A stretch of 64,000 nt of DNA from Parus major. Taxonomy: Eukaryota; Chordata; Aves; Passeriformes; Paridae. The position numbers and the translations under genes were made by a program. The notes beneath the pieces are model-generated. The model had not been told where the DNA came from, searched no databases, and saw only the letters and a program-made list of their open reading frames with translations. The number at the start of each line of letters is the position of its first letter. Position 1 is the stretch's first letter. Positions 1 to 13,500 of this stretch are shown one piece after another. The stretch is from NCBI RefSeq assembly GCF_001522545.3, contig NC_031799.1, forward strand, positions 41,280,001 to 41,344,000. The letters are read 5' to 3'.

Positions 1-84
1 ACTGGCAGGCCAGGAAAAGGCTCGTCGGCCAGCGGAGATCTGAGACTTGCCAGAAAACCAGCCCCAGCCTAGGCCGCGTCAAAA

Positions 85-560
85 ACTGTGTGGGCAGCAG
101 GGCGAGGGAGGGAATTCTGCCCCTCTGCTCCGTTCTGGTGAGGGGGCTGGAGCACCTCTCCTACAAATACAGGCGGACGGAGCTGTGGCTGGTGAAGCCT
201 GGTGAAGTGATAGAGAAGGTTGTGTGGAGACCCCAGAGAAACCTCCCAGCATCTGAAGGGAAGTTCATCAGGATCTGTAGTGATAGGACAAGCAGTAATG
301 GATACAAATTAAAAGAGGACATTTAGGTGAGATTTTGGGAGGAAAGGCTTCTCCGTGACAGTGGATGAGACACTGGAATAGGTTGCCCAGAGAAACTGTG
401 GTTGCCCAATCCCTCGTAGCATTGGAGTAAGACCCCGGGCAACCTGGTGTAGTGGTGGAGGTCTCTGCCATGGCATGGGACAGGGATTAGGACAGGATGG
501 TCTTTAAAGTCTATTCTAACCTCTTCACATTCTAGGATTCTGTGATTCTCACGCACAGCT
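85..560 (+). mobile_element. CR1 LINE fragment, 3' portion
   Basis: This is a decayed CR1 retrotransposon 3' end in sense orientation. The segment around 90-180 resembles the end of the CR1 reverse-transcriptase ORF (the stretch reading GILPLCSVLVRGLEHL). It is followed by the usual 3'UTR phrases: a drifted 'gataggacaag' block near 285, 'gagacactggaataggttgccc' wording near 367, and a terminal 'ggatggtctttaaag' block near 497 leading to the 'attctgtgattc' tail at about 537. Stop codons and indels show it is dead. The first ~80 bases are not clearly assignable. Confidence 0.85.
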
Positions 561-570
561 TGAAACATGC

Positions 571-3500
571 AGATCTGTGGACAAATTTCTCATCAGTAAA
601 TGTGGAAGTTGTGCAACACATTTATTTGCAGTGAATTTGAGAACATCCTGCCTTAAAGGCAGCATGCACAGGCTCTGTTGTGCTGTGTGTGGTGGCACCA
701 GAATGAACACTCATGAACTCAGCAGCACTGGCTTCTTCCTCCACATCAGCCGTGGCCAGGCCTGGTCATGACATCAGCTCTAAAGAAAGAAAGGAGCTAT
801 GGTCAATAACAGAAACCAGGTAGCACGTGGTTCTGTATGCTGCAATAAAAGACTGCATGGATTGTCTATCCTCCTGTTTTGGGGCTCTCAGAATTACCAT
901 TGTGTTGCAAAACTGAGGATCAAATTAATATGCCTTGTGTATTAGAGTTGGGTTTAGGTCTCTAAGCAACACTGCCATGGTGTCTGCTTGCCCTCCATGC
1001 ACACCAACAGACATACCAGCATGCAATAAGTCGAACAATAAAAGCAGTAACAATGGAGGTAAGAGGTAATTGCTATGTTTTGTTATAAATTCACATGATT
1101 CAAGACCGCTATGACCTGTTTCAAAACGGTTGAAATATCAACAATCCATGTGTCAATGCCATAACAATTTACTTGAGCCAGAATATGCATTAGATATAAA
1201 AGAGGCTGACTTGTTTCCTTAGACAGAACCTGGCAAAGGTTGTTATAACTGCATTTAATGCAGGTCAGTAATGAGGCTCTAAAAAGCTGTGAAGTTTGTC
1301 TTCTTCAAGTTTATTTCCTTCAAATTAGGTCTTGAGAACTGAAACATGCCTTTGAGCCACCCCCTGCCATTTTCATAATTCAGTGTTACTTAATCAGGGG
1401 TATAAAGCTGTACTGCTTCTGAGCAGAGGCTCAGATGGAGCCATTTTGATTGTTGTTTCAGAAACCTAGCTACTGCATTCCTTCAGGGGGTTGCTCAGCA
1501 GCTCCTCCATGCCTTCCTTCTGGAGAAACGAAAGTCTAAAAATAATGTTCTAATTGTTCTTGTGGAGCACCATGAAGGGCAAATGTTTGTGTGGGGGAAG
1601 GTATAGGCAGACTATCGCCTTGCCTTTATTACCTTTTACTATTTAAACAGGGCAATAGCTTGTGATTCACAGCTCTTTCCAGTAGAGCCCACAGGGTGCC
1701 AAAGAATTCCAGTAGAGAGAAATAAAGAAATTTTGTTTGCAGTTGAAGAACATTTTAGCTTATGAGAAGGAATTTTGAAACATCATATTCAATTACATCA
1801 GTAGAAACAGGGAGACAGCACTATTCTAAAAGATGCAGAAGATAGTAAGGCATTAAAAGCAGAACTAAATTCATTGCATCATAATGTTGCCTTGAAGCTG
1901 AAGGCAGATATTTAGTCATATGCAGTGGTTCCCAGACTGAAGAACTAGTGAACACATTTCTGAGCAGAGGTCAGTAAGTGCAGTCAAGCCAACAGATTAA
2001 TCTCCATTGTAGAAACACCCGGTCATTTTTAAAACAAAGAATTTTAGAAATGCAATTTTCTTTTACATGTATGATTTTACCTTCTTTGTGTAAGACTTGA
2101 AAATTTGATTTCTATTCATTTTTTCTCTATTAATGTGTAAAACTGCATTATAAGATGTGCACATATGTGTGTTTTATTGCAGTCATTTAATACTACGCTG
2201 CATTTTGTTATACTGTATATTCAATTTCTCCCATTCCTTGACACGCAAGCATAATTCAGGACTCAGATGAAAGCAAAGTTTTCCATATTCTCTTTTTCCT
2301 TTTTTTTTCGCTGTAGTTTACTTCTAAAACACAGCTTTGGGATCATAGTAGTACGTGGAAAGGTAAAGTATGTTGACATGGAGATTATTATTTAAAGATA
2401 TATCCTAATTTTAAAAAAATTGAGCAACTGGAAGGTAATTGTAAGTAACTGCCTAAATAATGTATCACACTGCTTGGTAGCCTGATTGCTGCTACACACA
2501 AAAATCCAAATATTGATAGTTGGTGATTGGTAAAATAAATTGATTACAATAAAACTTGACTCAGCCTCCCTTATGTCCACAGAAGCAGTGCATGAAAATA
2601 GAACCAGTGTAGATGGAGACTAGCTCACCAAATTCTCTGTACTCAGCTGTAACTTTTAGCACAGTCCCATAGTCATTTTCTAATCCAAGGGGAAATACTT
2701 GAAGGTCCTTCACCATAATTAATGTTACATTTGGAGATGTCCTTGGAAAGCCCATTTACATCAGGTTACAGGTTCTCAGACTCAAACTGACAGGTGCAAT
2801 GTGCAGCCCCTTTTGTAGCTTGATTATAGCTTTTGTTTGATAATATAATCTGAAGGGGGACATTTGGGGCTTGGGGTCAGGGCAGTGCTGTTGCAACTTA
2901 CCCAGCACAGTGCAGAAGTGCAGAAATTGGGACACTGTTTATGTGGTTTGTGGAGAGAAGTTTCTTAATAATACTATTCTGTATACGTTGGTGCACGGCA
3001 CCTGCCATGGTTCATTTTCTAGAGGAACAATCTCACAGTTAATTAGGTATAACAGAAGCATGTGGTCTCTCAACTTTGGATCTAAATTAAGTACCTAAAA
3101 CCAAAGAGTGTGAAACTACTCGTGGATGTTCAGTTAGGGATCTAATGCTATTTAAAATGCTAATAAATTATTTGAAACAAGACAGAAAAATAATTGCATG
3201 TGTAGTTATATAATATGTGGTTTTGCAGTGAACAATGAAAGGGTTCAGACACTATGTACAATGAAGCAGGAGTATGGGCAAGGAACCTCACCTAGTTCTA
3301 AGACGCTTTAATTTTCTTAAATTGACTCGTGTAAATGCAGTGTAACAAATCGTTCCATTTTCTCTGGATGAGCGTATCAGTGTCCATGTGTAAAGTGAAA
3401 AGAGAGTGAACGTGTTTCAGAGGAAAAATGTAGCACCCAATTTTGGCTTTTTAAACTAAGTCCTTTGTCTGTGATACAAATTGAAAAGTAATTGTCTCCG

Positions 3501-4946
3501 TAAAGGGATTGCGATATGTGAGGGTGAGATCGATCAGCAATCCACCCTCTTAAGCTGGTTTCCAAAAGTTGATTTAATTCCACACCATCCAGAAGCATTT
3601 GTCTCTTCTAGTGTTCATATATTCACTTTTTATCAACAGCAAGATTTTTCTGATTGTGTTATGCAGTTTGTACACTTGCCTTTCCAATCTTGATTTTTAA
3701 CTTTTTGTAAAACCTTTTTGATCTTTTAAAACTGATAGTGATAAATAACCCTTGTTATCTATTTATTATTAGTAAGCATATAGCACACACAGCATGTTCC
3801 CTTTTTGGCACTGAGTCTATTCAGTATGTTTTGCAGGCAGCTGTTTCCTTAGATTGTCTATTTTCTTCTCAGTGCAGTTTTAAGACTGTAATGCCAAGAT
3901 ACAAGATGTTTTTACAATTTTTTCTCTTCAGGAATTACTCTTACTAAACTTAGTCTACTTGGGTATGCTTACAAGCTTGCTTAGTTGGCACTTGTTACCC
4001 AGCTGCAGCACGTTATTGAAAACTACCTATGTGTCACTCATGTCTTGGAGCACAGAGCAGATCTTGGCTTTGAATTAATGTCAGCCCCATTTATTTGTGC
4101 ATATACACCTTCAGCTTAAAAATAGAGACAGATGCATTGAGTTAATATAGTGGAAAAGCACATGGCATATGAGCCAATTACAGGGACTTCTTAAAGTCTT
4201 ACTTCCCAAAATTGTCTGCCCATTCTCTTCAGATGATAAACAAGACATAATGCGAAAACAATTACAGGAACACAAACATGCTGAGCAAGACCTCTTCCAT
4301 GAGTAAATTGGCACCTACAGCTCTGTAACAGTGGAAGATCAGAGTCTAGGGAGGCCCTTATGTACTTAAAGCTGGAATTGAGCAGTTATTTATAAAATAA
4401 AATTAATAGAATGCTTTATTTCGAGGCAGAGCACACAATTTATCCCTAAAGGACATGAAATAAAGGTGTTTATTTTTATGAAGTTAGATGTAAACACAGA
4501 TACTGAAAACAGAGAATTTACAGTGAAGATTCTTAAAAATTTATATATTTATATGTCGTAACAACTCCCAAATACATGCGTGCTGATATGTCTCCTTTCG
4601 CCAAAGCTTTTAAAAAGCTTTCTTGTGTTTTTAAACTAGTTCAACACATCAGAAATGTTTTGAGCCAGCTAAATAACTATGCATTCAGGCAAACTGCAAA
4701 CCAACTCTAACATCATGGAATACTTTTCTTACAGTAAATGTACCCTGTTATATTTAGATTGTTAAAATAATTTCTTTTCTTCATGATCAGGCAAACCTTT
4801 GTGTGAAGCAGTACTCCCCTTCCTTATCTGTAGAAGGTACTCCCTTATCCTTCTGAAGAACTCCAGAGCCAACAGTGATGGTAACTATGCCTGAAAGAAT
4901 ATTTGCTTTGGCAACAGGCAGGGCAAGCTCTCCTGTAGTATATATG
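571..4946. other. Non-coding AT-rich stretch, no gene seen
   Basis: Only short chance ORFs occur, with no recognisable protein, RNA gene or strong repeat. Some segments may be intronic or intergenic sequence of a neighbouring gene. In human the gene lying 3' of NFIL3 is AUH, but no exon of it can be seen here. Confidence 0.6.
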
Positions 4947-5617
4947 TGTCCTGGTTTAGGGCAAATTTTGGGAGGAAACCTCCAAATGGGGTCCCTCTAG
5001 GATAGAAAATTCAAGTGGCTCCTCCCCCAGCAGGCTCAGGAAAATATTTCCTTGGAGAAAAGTGAAAAAAACTGTTGATTTAACAAGCAAAGTATTCACA
5101 AGCATTAAAAAAAAAAAATATTAAACAGTGAAACCTCTCATGGTTCTGAAGAGATGGCAAAACCAGGAAAGTTCTTCTCGTGGGCTGTAGGTTGGTTCAC
5201 TCAGTCTCTTATCAGTCCCTCCAGCACTCGAAAATGCTGCGTCCCAGGCCCTGATGGGCCAGGTGTGAGCTCCTGGTGTTTTCCTGGGTTTTCAGTCCAG
5301 AGCAGGTTTGAACAGTTCCAAGAAAAAGAAAAAACACACTCTGTGGAACTTCTCTGCCTCAGCTAGCTTAAAAAAAAAAAACAAAAACAAAAAACTAAAA
5401 GCAAACGAGAGCTCTCTCCCACATGTCTGTGCTGCAGACACCACAGTCCAGGACAGGAGCAGAATGCAGTGGAGAAAGTGCAGTTTCTGAAAACAAACTG
5501 TGTGCTTCTCTTCCCACTTTTGGTCTCAGAACCAGTCTTAAAGGTGCAGAACTTAACATCCAGCATAAACAGAACAGACAACTGCAGATACAAGCATCAT
5601 AAATTCACACTAGGACA
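4947..5617. mobile_element. Solo LTR-like element (passerine endogenous retrovirus type)
   Basis: The element is bounded by a short inverted repeat: it starts TGTCCTGG at 4947 and ends with CTAGGACA at 5617, giving about 671 bp with TG...CA termini. The opening wording (TGTCCTGGTTTAGGGCAAAT) is familiar from songbird ERV LTRs. It contains A-rich runs at 5107-5119 and 5370-5400. No retroviral coding region lies beside it, so it looks like a solo LTR. A target-site duplication is not convincing: the flanks share only ATG. Its orientation cannot be fixed by eye. Confidence 0.65.
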
Positions 5618-7449
5618 TGATGGGTCAGTGAAAGCTGCACAAGAAGCACAGAAACAAGAGAGAGCTTACCAGATTACAACTAATGTAATCAGCATTTCAT
5701 TGAAGGTATTTGATATGAAAGTCCAGTAGAAAATGTATTTTCTGATTTTTTAGGGTACTTTTATGCATGTTGAAAGGCTATAAGGGCTGCAGCAAAGGAC
5801 AGAGTAAAACAATATTGTCAAATCTGTGATATCAAGAAGGATGAAATTAAACTAGGTATTAGCCCACAGAAAGAAGCATTGTGCAACAAATTCTATCTTC
5901 ATAAAAACAGTATGTAAATGTGGAGAGTGGGGCTTTCAACTGCAAAAGCATTTGGTGAAATAAAAGGGGAAAATTCATCTGAATAACATTTTGTTTATAA
6001 GTTTTTTAATTAAAGTAATAAAAGACATTTCAGTAGCACTCTCAATGAAACGTATTAAAAATTTCTGTTACCATTACAATCAGGAGATGAAAAATATTTT
6101 AATACTTCTGTCCTCAGAAGTGCCCTACACTGTGATTTCTAGTGAAGCTACCAAGAACTTCTGCTCTCTTTGGAGGCAATACATTTGTCATTAGAGCCAG
6201 CTCACTGTGAGGAGCTAAGAGAAGCCTGGTTCTTTGTGTTCAAGTAATGTAAAAAAGTAACAGAAAAATTAAAAACACTACATAGCCTGTTTTTGTTGTA
6301 ATTCTTTATTACTCTCCATGAGCAACCCAAGAGTTAAGATGTATGTTACATTTCTGAGTAGCATAATTACATTTCCTTCCTGTTTAGCTAATTTATTTTT
6401 TGGGGGGGTGGGGGGGTGGGGGGGGGGTGTGAAAACACAAAATTCAGCTTACAGTCAATGTACCGTAGATAATACTTGAAGTTTAATGTATTGTCCAGTT
6501 TTTTGCTAAAAACTGCAGCATTTTTAAAGAAGATAATTGCATAGTTACTGCTCAGAAAATATGATGCTTTATGCACAAATCACTAAAAATTGTAAGCTTA
6601 CATTTTACGATATAAAATGCATGTTTAGTCTTTTATGATTAACAATATATTGTGCAGAGTTTTACTGAATATATTACATTCTTTCTAAGAAATGCCTCAC
6701 ATTGACTTTCACACCATATGGTGAAAATGTCAGAATCTTTTTTGGTCTTCTCTTCAATTTCATTAGACTAGATTACCTTTTACATCTTAGCCTTAACTGT
6801 ATTTTCCTGCATTCTTTATAATTTACGTATTAATGCAATTTAGATACTCTCCTAAGTTGAATAACCATTTTCAATGAAAGCCTATTCAGTTCTATATAGA
6901 ATTCTTCTAATGTTACAAAGAATCTGCATGGCCTTATGACCCAAATTTCCAGGACAGAGCATGGGTTAAATAATCATAATCTTCACATCTCACATGGATT
7001 CAAGAATAGATGAATTGGGAAAATACATAAGCTAAGGGAGTAGTTTTGTCAAAATGGGTTCATTATAACCTTACTTCTGTTTAATCACACCAGTGTAAGT
7101 CACTTGTCTATGCAAGAAAGCAGGATTCTTAAGATCAAGAACAATGAACCTAGCAATTGGCACATGAAGAAAAAGAAAAATATGTGGTAAGTATCTAGCA
7201 TGCACTTATATGCCTGGTCACAGTCTCAATACAGAGTTATTCACCGGTGCCAGCAAACAGCCACTTCCAACACAACATTTTTCAGACTTCTAATTTCTTA
7301 GTATTCTGTTGCATCTAGGTAAAGCCTTATAAAATAAGGGCCTTGTTACCTTTGTAAAATCAGGGCTCAGGCCTGCTAATTAGTTTGAGTAGAAGAAAGA
7401 GAGATGAGAGACATGGTGTGTGTGACTGCCACATGTCCACACCGTGGTG
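5618..7449. other. Non-coding stretch, no gene seen
   Basis: AT-rich DNA with chance ORFs only. It contains the long G-run listed separately and nothing else recognisable. Confidence 0.6.
6402..6430 (+). repeat. Guanine run, G-quadruplex-capable
   Basis: Three runs of 7, 7 and 10 guanines are separated by single thymines (6402-6427), followed by T, G and T. This satisfies any G4 motif definition with room to spare. It stands alone in AT-rich DNA and is not near an identifiable promoter. Its length is likely variable between individuals. Confidence 0.85.
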
Positions 7450-7598
7450 TGTGGTGGTTGGTTGACTTGGGGTTGTTGTGCCTTTAAACTATGAAAACTG
7501 ATAACTGGCTAACTGCTTAAAAAGGCCAGGTTTTTGCAATAAAGCAGCTCTCCATTGCACCTGCCTGGGGACTCTGTGTCACTTTGCTTCATACAGCA
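7450..7598 (+). mobile_element. Short LTR-like fragment with TATA and poly(A) signals
   Basis: The segment starts TGTGGTGG and carries, in the order expected for U3-R-U5, a TATA-like 'cttaaaaagg' near 7516, an AATAAA about 20 bp further on (7539-7544), and a GC-richer 'ctggggactctgtgtc' U5-like part, ending near a CA at 7591-7598. The layout suggests a small or truncated retroviral LTR on the + strand. Exact ends are uncertain and no target-site duplication was found. Confidence 0.5.
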
Positions 7599-10500
7599 TT
7601 CTGCAAGGAATTTGTTTCTGTATATCTGTAAAAAATAGGATCTCATCTAGGAATCAATTTTTGCAATTCTTTAAAATTAAACATCAAACATATTTACAAA
7701 AAAAATAAGAGAACAACAAACACCTATTTTCAAAATCATAGTTAACATTTTCTTTCTAGATAGTTTGTCTTTTTGTGTATATCAATTTATGTCTGGAATG
7801 CAAAATTATAATCCTGTTCCCTTATTTGTGGTGAATTGTCTTGCCTGCCAACCACAGCACAATATACCATGTCTAAGACTTAAAAAGTTAACAAAATTTC
7901 CAAGACTAGGCCAGTATATTAAACTAATACTGCCCACAGCCTTCTGCTTCAAAAATGGCCCCTAACATTCAGAAACTTTGCAGAATTTGTACTGTTTCAA
8001 CAGTGTACCTGAAAAAAAAGTTAAGAACATGGTTTTCCTCTTCATTGAAGTCTTTTAGCCATGACATAATCCTGTGGAAGATGCAGTCTACCAATAGGTG
8101 AAGGAAGTAAAAATATGAACAAGAATGGGGAATTTCCATGTTCTGAAGCATGGAAAGTATTTTAAAGTATTTTAAAACTACTTAGTAAAAAAAGTTCCCA
8201 AGATGTTCAGAAGAGCTAGTAAACTGTGAAAACTGAAATATATATTTAATACAATTTGGTATATTGGGACAGTTCTACCTATTATTCTTAATCCATGTAT
8301 TAATTAGGCTCTAATTATGACTTAATATTTTTTGCAATGGAGGTATTGAATATCCTCAGCATCTTTCTACTATATCATCTGGGCACCCTCTACCAGTGAA
8401 GCTCACAAGAATTATATCATGCCTCTCTGAATTCATGCATCTTGAGCAGAGCAGGACTAGACAACCATTTCAGTAGCCACTGCACAGAAACTTAGGATAC
8501 CATAGCTTCACCACAGAATAAAACTTTTGCAGTTTTCTTTGTAGTTTTGATATCACCACAGCTTCTGTTTCCTCAGTGTTACTATGAGCCTTGTCAGCAT
8601 AGCTTCAATTGTATGCACCGTAGGATGAGGTTGTAACAAGATGGAACCACTGAAGTCTGCTTTGACCCTGAAATGAGATTTTTAGTAAAATTTCTTATGC
8701 AACTTGTAGCTCTTTAGTCTGGAAAGCAAAGAGTAGGAGTTTGACCCAACAGAAATCTACATCCATGTGTATATCTGCATTATAATCAAAGTGCTTCATA
8801 ATAACAGAATTCAGCTATGTAAATGAGAGTGCCATTTACAGAGCACAGATTTTTTTTTTTCCCATTACATAAATTGGATTGTGCTGGACTAAAAAGATTT
8901 TTTAAAATAAGTGGTTTTTTGACTCATTATGTTAAACATGTAGAATTTCCTAACATAAACTTACTAAGACAAATTAGTCTACAGCCATATTTCCAAACAG
9001 TTGCCTGTGTTCCAGTTTTTCAAAGTTAAGCCTGAAATGTTCCCAGCATGACTTTTCAGAGGTGATCACAGCCTACTACGTCTCCTGAGCCTATGTAGCA
9101 CTATGACAAGTCATGAAAACTCACCATGTTTTAAGTATTCACTAATAAGACTAATGAATTTATCTGAAATTTTTGGCAATGTCTGAGTTACATCAAATAT
9201 TGTAAATATATGAAATAACCACAGTGTATGGACCATCACAGAGAATTGTAATGCTAAAAAGCGGAAGTGTATTTATCATTTATATTCCTTTACTCCACAT
9301 TTTTAACTGAACATCACTGAGTCCAATGAAATCTTGCTTGCTCATGGAGTTGTTTCCCTTTTACTCAATCCTGTGTTGTATTAATCATAATCTTGTGTTT
9401 AAAGCATCACTCTGTTGTCATGAAAGCGATTGATGTCACAAATTCAGTTAGAATTTCATTACACAATCAAATATTTTTAAAAAAATTGGACTAGAGGAGA
9501 AGAAAATCATTGTTCAAATAGCAAAGTTTAGATAACAAGCTAAAAGGAAAAAGTATACAGGGATATACAAAGAGTAAGGCGTTTTATTACTGAAGTCTAT
9601 TGGAGGAAATTTCTCTTTCAAATACAGAAAATATAGTGTTGTTTTTAAAGTTGTATATAAAATATATGTACAAGTGTATCATAAAACTAACCTTGAGCTA
9701 TTAGATATACCAAAACAGATGCACGATAATGAACAAGAAGTGAAGGTGACACATGGGTTTTTTTTAATGTTAACAACTGGAAAATAAATACATTTTAATT
9801 AAGAGTTGGTACATACACTTTATATTCACTACAGGAAAAGTTAATTGAGGTACCATTTAAAGATTTATTCAAATTAATGTTGGTGTGCTCACAAAATGAC
9901 ATTTCTCTGAGATCAGTTTTTGCATGTCTTTTTAGTCATTTTTACTGTATCCAAGTCTTCAACTACATGTGTTGGCTGAAACTTCTTACTAGCTATATTA
10001 TGTGGTCTGTCAGACTTGTCAGATACAGTATGTCTTTGAGTAAAAATGTGCTTACAAGATGCTCAGTGGCACCAAGTGAGTTACATTCCCATTCCCACCA
10101 TAGAATGCAACCAGCTGTTACACTTTGCTAATAGAAAACTAGCAACAAAGGTAGGAAACAGATAATTGCAACAATTTGAAGACAGTGATTTTGAAAGAAA
10201 AAATATTTGAGGAGTTGCTGCAGCCTTCTGAATATATTTGTTCAAATCCCAGTAAATGGCAAAGCAATTTGTTTCTTCATAAGAGAACTAAACAGCTTTG
10301 TGGATAGGATAAAGCATTTAAAATCTATTTTTCCTCAGTACTTCCCTATTGGATAGCTTAGATTCTTTGCTGTTTACATTGCTTTATTGGCAATGTCTTA
10401 AAATGTCCACATTCCCTCATGAAGGTTCCAAAAGCCTGTAGAGCCCAGAAGTGCACCTAGGTGTCCTAAAATTTTGGTGTTGAAATATTCTTTATCATGA

Positions 10501-13500
10501 TACCAGGCTCACTTTTAGAAAAACTCAGCAGTAAAGTTCACTTTTTGAATCTAAGATAACTGAGGAACTTACTATTTGTACAGAGTAACAGAGGCCAAAG
10601 TGCTTACCTTAAGGATATGTCATAAAGTCAGGCCTCATAAAGGGTACAGGTGAAGATGTAGCATATAGAATCTTTTTGTTCTGTACCATCTCTAATAGAG
10701 GTATAAATACCCAGATCTTGCCTAATCTTGGAGCCAAGAGACAGTTGGAATGGGATATATGAAGAACCACCAGCTACATATGAGCTGGGAGATCTAAGAA
10801 AAAGGACTAGTATCCTCTTCTGTTCTACCTCTAAGTTAGATTTTTGTACAAGATAAATATATAAACCACTTCTTGTACTTGTTTTGTGTGGTATTTGAAT
10901 ACTTACCCTGTATTAGCAACACCTGCACATCTAAGACACCAATCCAAACCTCACTGGAATCAAGAGAGTGTCCCACTGAAAAAAAATATTGGCAATGTTT
11001 TAAAGTTGGGCGGTCAGAGGTTGCTGATAGCTAACATAATCCATCTTCATAATAACAAGGATTTTATGCTGCCTAAGCTTATCTTACTAGTATTTAATTG
11101 GAAGCCAGGCATAAACTTCTTTCAGTCAGCACTTCATTAAATTTACAAGCATTCCCACACACACTTGTGTGTGGGATGTTGAGTAGATGAGAGACATTTG
11201 ACTATTTGGAAGCTGACTGGCACAGAGCTATTCATCCAGACACAGTTTCTTTTCTGCATTTGAGGAGCAAAAGCAGAAAACTATTTCATGCTATACACCA
11301 ATGCTGCCTACATTTGTCCCCTGTCCACACTTTAAAACAGTTTACACTTGTAATAAATGTAGCCATTCAGCCTAAGATTTGGCATGGTGAATACCTGCCT
11401 CAGGCTTTGTCTAAGTTTAAACCAAATGGCCCAGGCCTTTCTAAGATTTTAGGAGGAAATTAATTGTCTTGAAAGATACGCCAGCTTTTATCTTCTCCAT
11501 GTCTTGTTGAAGAGTACTACACTTAGTCAGTGACCTCACTGGAGTGCCAAGGATGTGCCTTTTGCTGACTTTTCATCCTTCTGTCAAAAGTCATGCAAAC
11601 AGTCTAAGTTGCAATATTTCCATCTTGAAGGATCTAGAATTTAGAAACAAGTGATATAAAAACACAAATGTGTCTTAAAGATAAGTGGTGCCATATGGTA
11701 ATACTGAGGCAGTATCATAAAATAATTAAATCCGTGCAAACATCTGCTAAATACTTTTAAATACTTAAACCACTTTTAAAGCTATATTTTCTATATATTG
11801 ACTATAAGGACAAAAACAAGGTACAGACTGTACATTTTTACACTTTTTTTCCCCCTTGGTGGAGCAATGAACTGCTCTAAAGTAAGAAGTTACTCATTCA
11901 AGCTTTGTAAGATTATAAAAATAGTATGAATAACAATGAATGAACTATTAGCATCAGTTCAGGTCATGTCCTCACATAGGAAGGTTGCACGAGCTTAGAC
12001 ATAAAAAGGGAAAAAACCTTTTTCTTCAAGGTGGCATAGCCACCTATGTGAGTGACATCAAGGATAGAGGAAAAACAATTAGCAAACTCAGACTCTCAAT
12101 TTCTCTTGTCCCAGAAAATAAAAGTTTTCAAACAATATGGTGTAAGATCTGTTAATTGTCTGGGGCACTGAGCTTGTCTGTCATAAAGGATGTGTAAAAT
12201 TTTTCAGGTAATTTGTAGGTGACCTTGTATTTCTGCTTTATTCTGCCTCTCTAAGAATACATTGTATGCAGAAATTACAGTAACAAAGTTTCCATGAGTC
12301 AAAAAGGAAAGTAAATGCAAGTCTTGATCTCAGCAATTCCCAAAGCTGCTGCGAGACTCTTACCAGAAAGGGAGAGAAACATTCTCACTTTCTCCCAGGA
12401 AAATGCCAGAACTGACTATAAAACCTGCAATTTTCCGTCGGAATAAACACTAAAGATATGGGAACGATTTTTCATAAAATTGAACTTTCACCTCTGACAT
12501 ATTTGTTTTTCTCTTCTTAATGACAAATTACACAAACAAAATTATATGCATTTGCTAATGCTTTTTTCCCCTAAATGGTTTCATAGTGTGTTCAGATTTA
12601 ATTCCCCAGTTATGCCCTAACATTGTTGGCTATAACTTTTGTTATGCTATAATGCTACTGAATTATTTTCTTTTATACATGTAGGAGTTTCTAAAGACTT
12701 CCAAAGAAAGTAATTCCTTTTACAAGACTTGGCAGACAAACAACAAAACATTATTGGAAGAGAAGGAGAAAAAAAAAAAAAGAGATCTATCTTTTAATTG
12801 ACTAAACAGAACGAATATATATTCAGTTTTTATGTACATTAGTAACTTTTACTATAAAACACTCTAGATTTTTGAATTTGGGGCTCAAATTAAATCAGAT
12901 AACTGAAACTGGGTTATTGTTGAATGGTTCATAACAGATAACATTTTTATACATTCAGCTCTTTGAAAAAAAAAAGGTAGAAAACCTCCACAGTACTTTC
13001 AGGTGAAATAAAAAGTATTGAATATGTTTCAAGTATTAACACAGTAAAAATCCTGGTGCCACTGAACTGAATGTCTGTATCCCTTACGACTAAATTAAGG
13101 GCAGAATTTTATTTAATTCACCCTGGAAATAAAAATTTCTTAATTTTTTGTGTATCATTTTAATCTGAATTATGAATATTTCTTCTGTCTCCCCTGCCTT
13201 TTAAGTTAATTTAGACATACTTTCTCATTAACCATATTACTAGAAAGACATAATGCAATTCCAGTCTCCTGCATTTGGAACTGACTGTGGATTTTAACTC
13301 CTTTAATCTGATACAGAACAAGGTGTTAATTTCAGTAATTTTCAGTTCCTCATTCTGAGAAGCCCATGCTCCTTAGAAAATAAGGTAATTGAGAAGGGGT
13401 GACTCATAAAACCAAGGATGGATACTGAGTCTAGGCAGATCTGTGTTTACAGTGGTGCATGGTACTGTCAGAAAGAGAAAACTTTCATTTAAATTGTATT

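Noticed and set aside
8862..8869. D-box-like TTACATAA in AT-rich DNA
   Set aside because: Such AT-rich octamers are expected by chance in this composition. Only those at the promoter have context.
10233..10245. tRNA B-box-like 'gttcaaatcc'
   Set aside because: No A-box or cloverleaf can be drawn around it.
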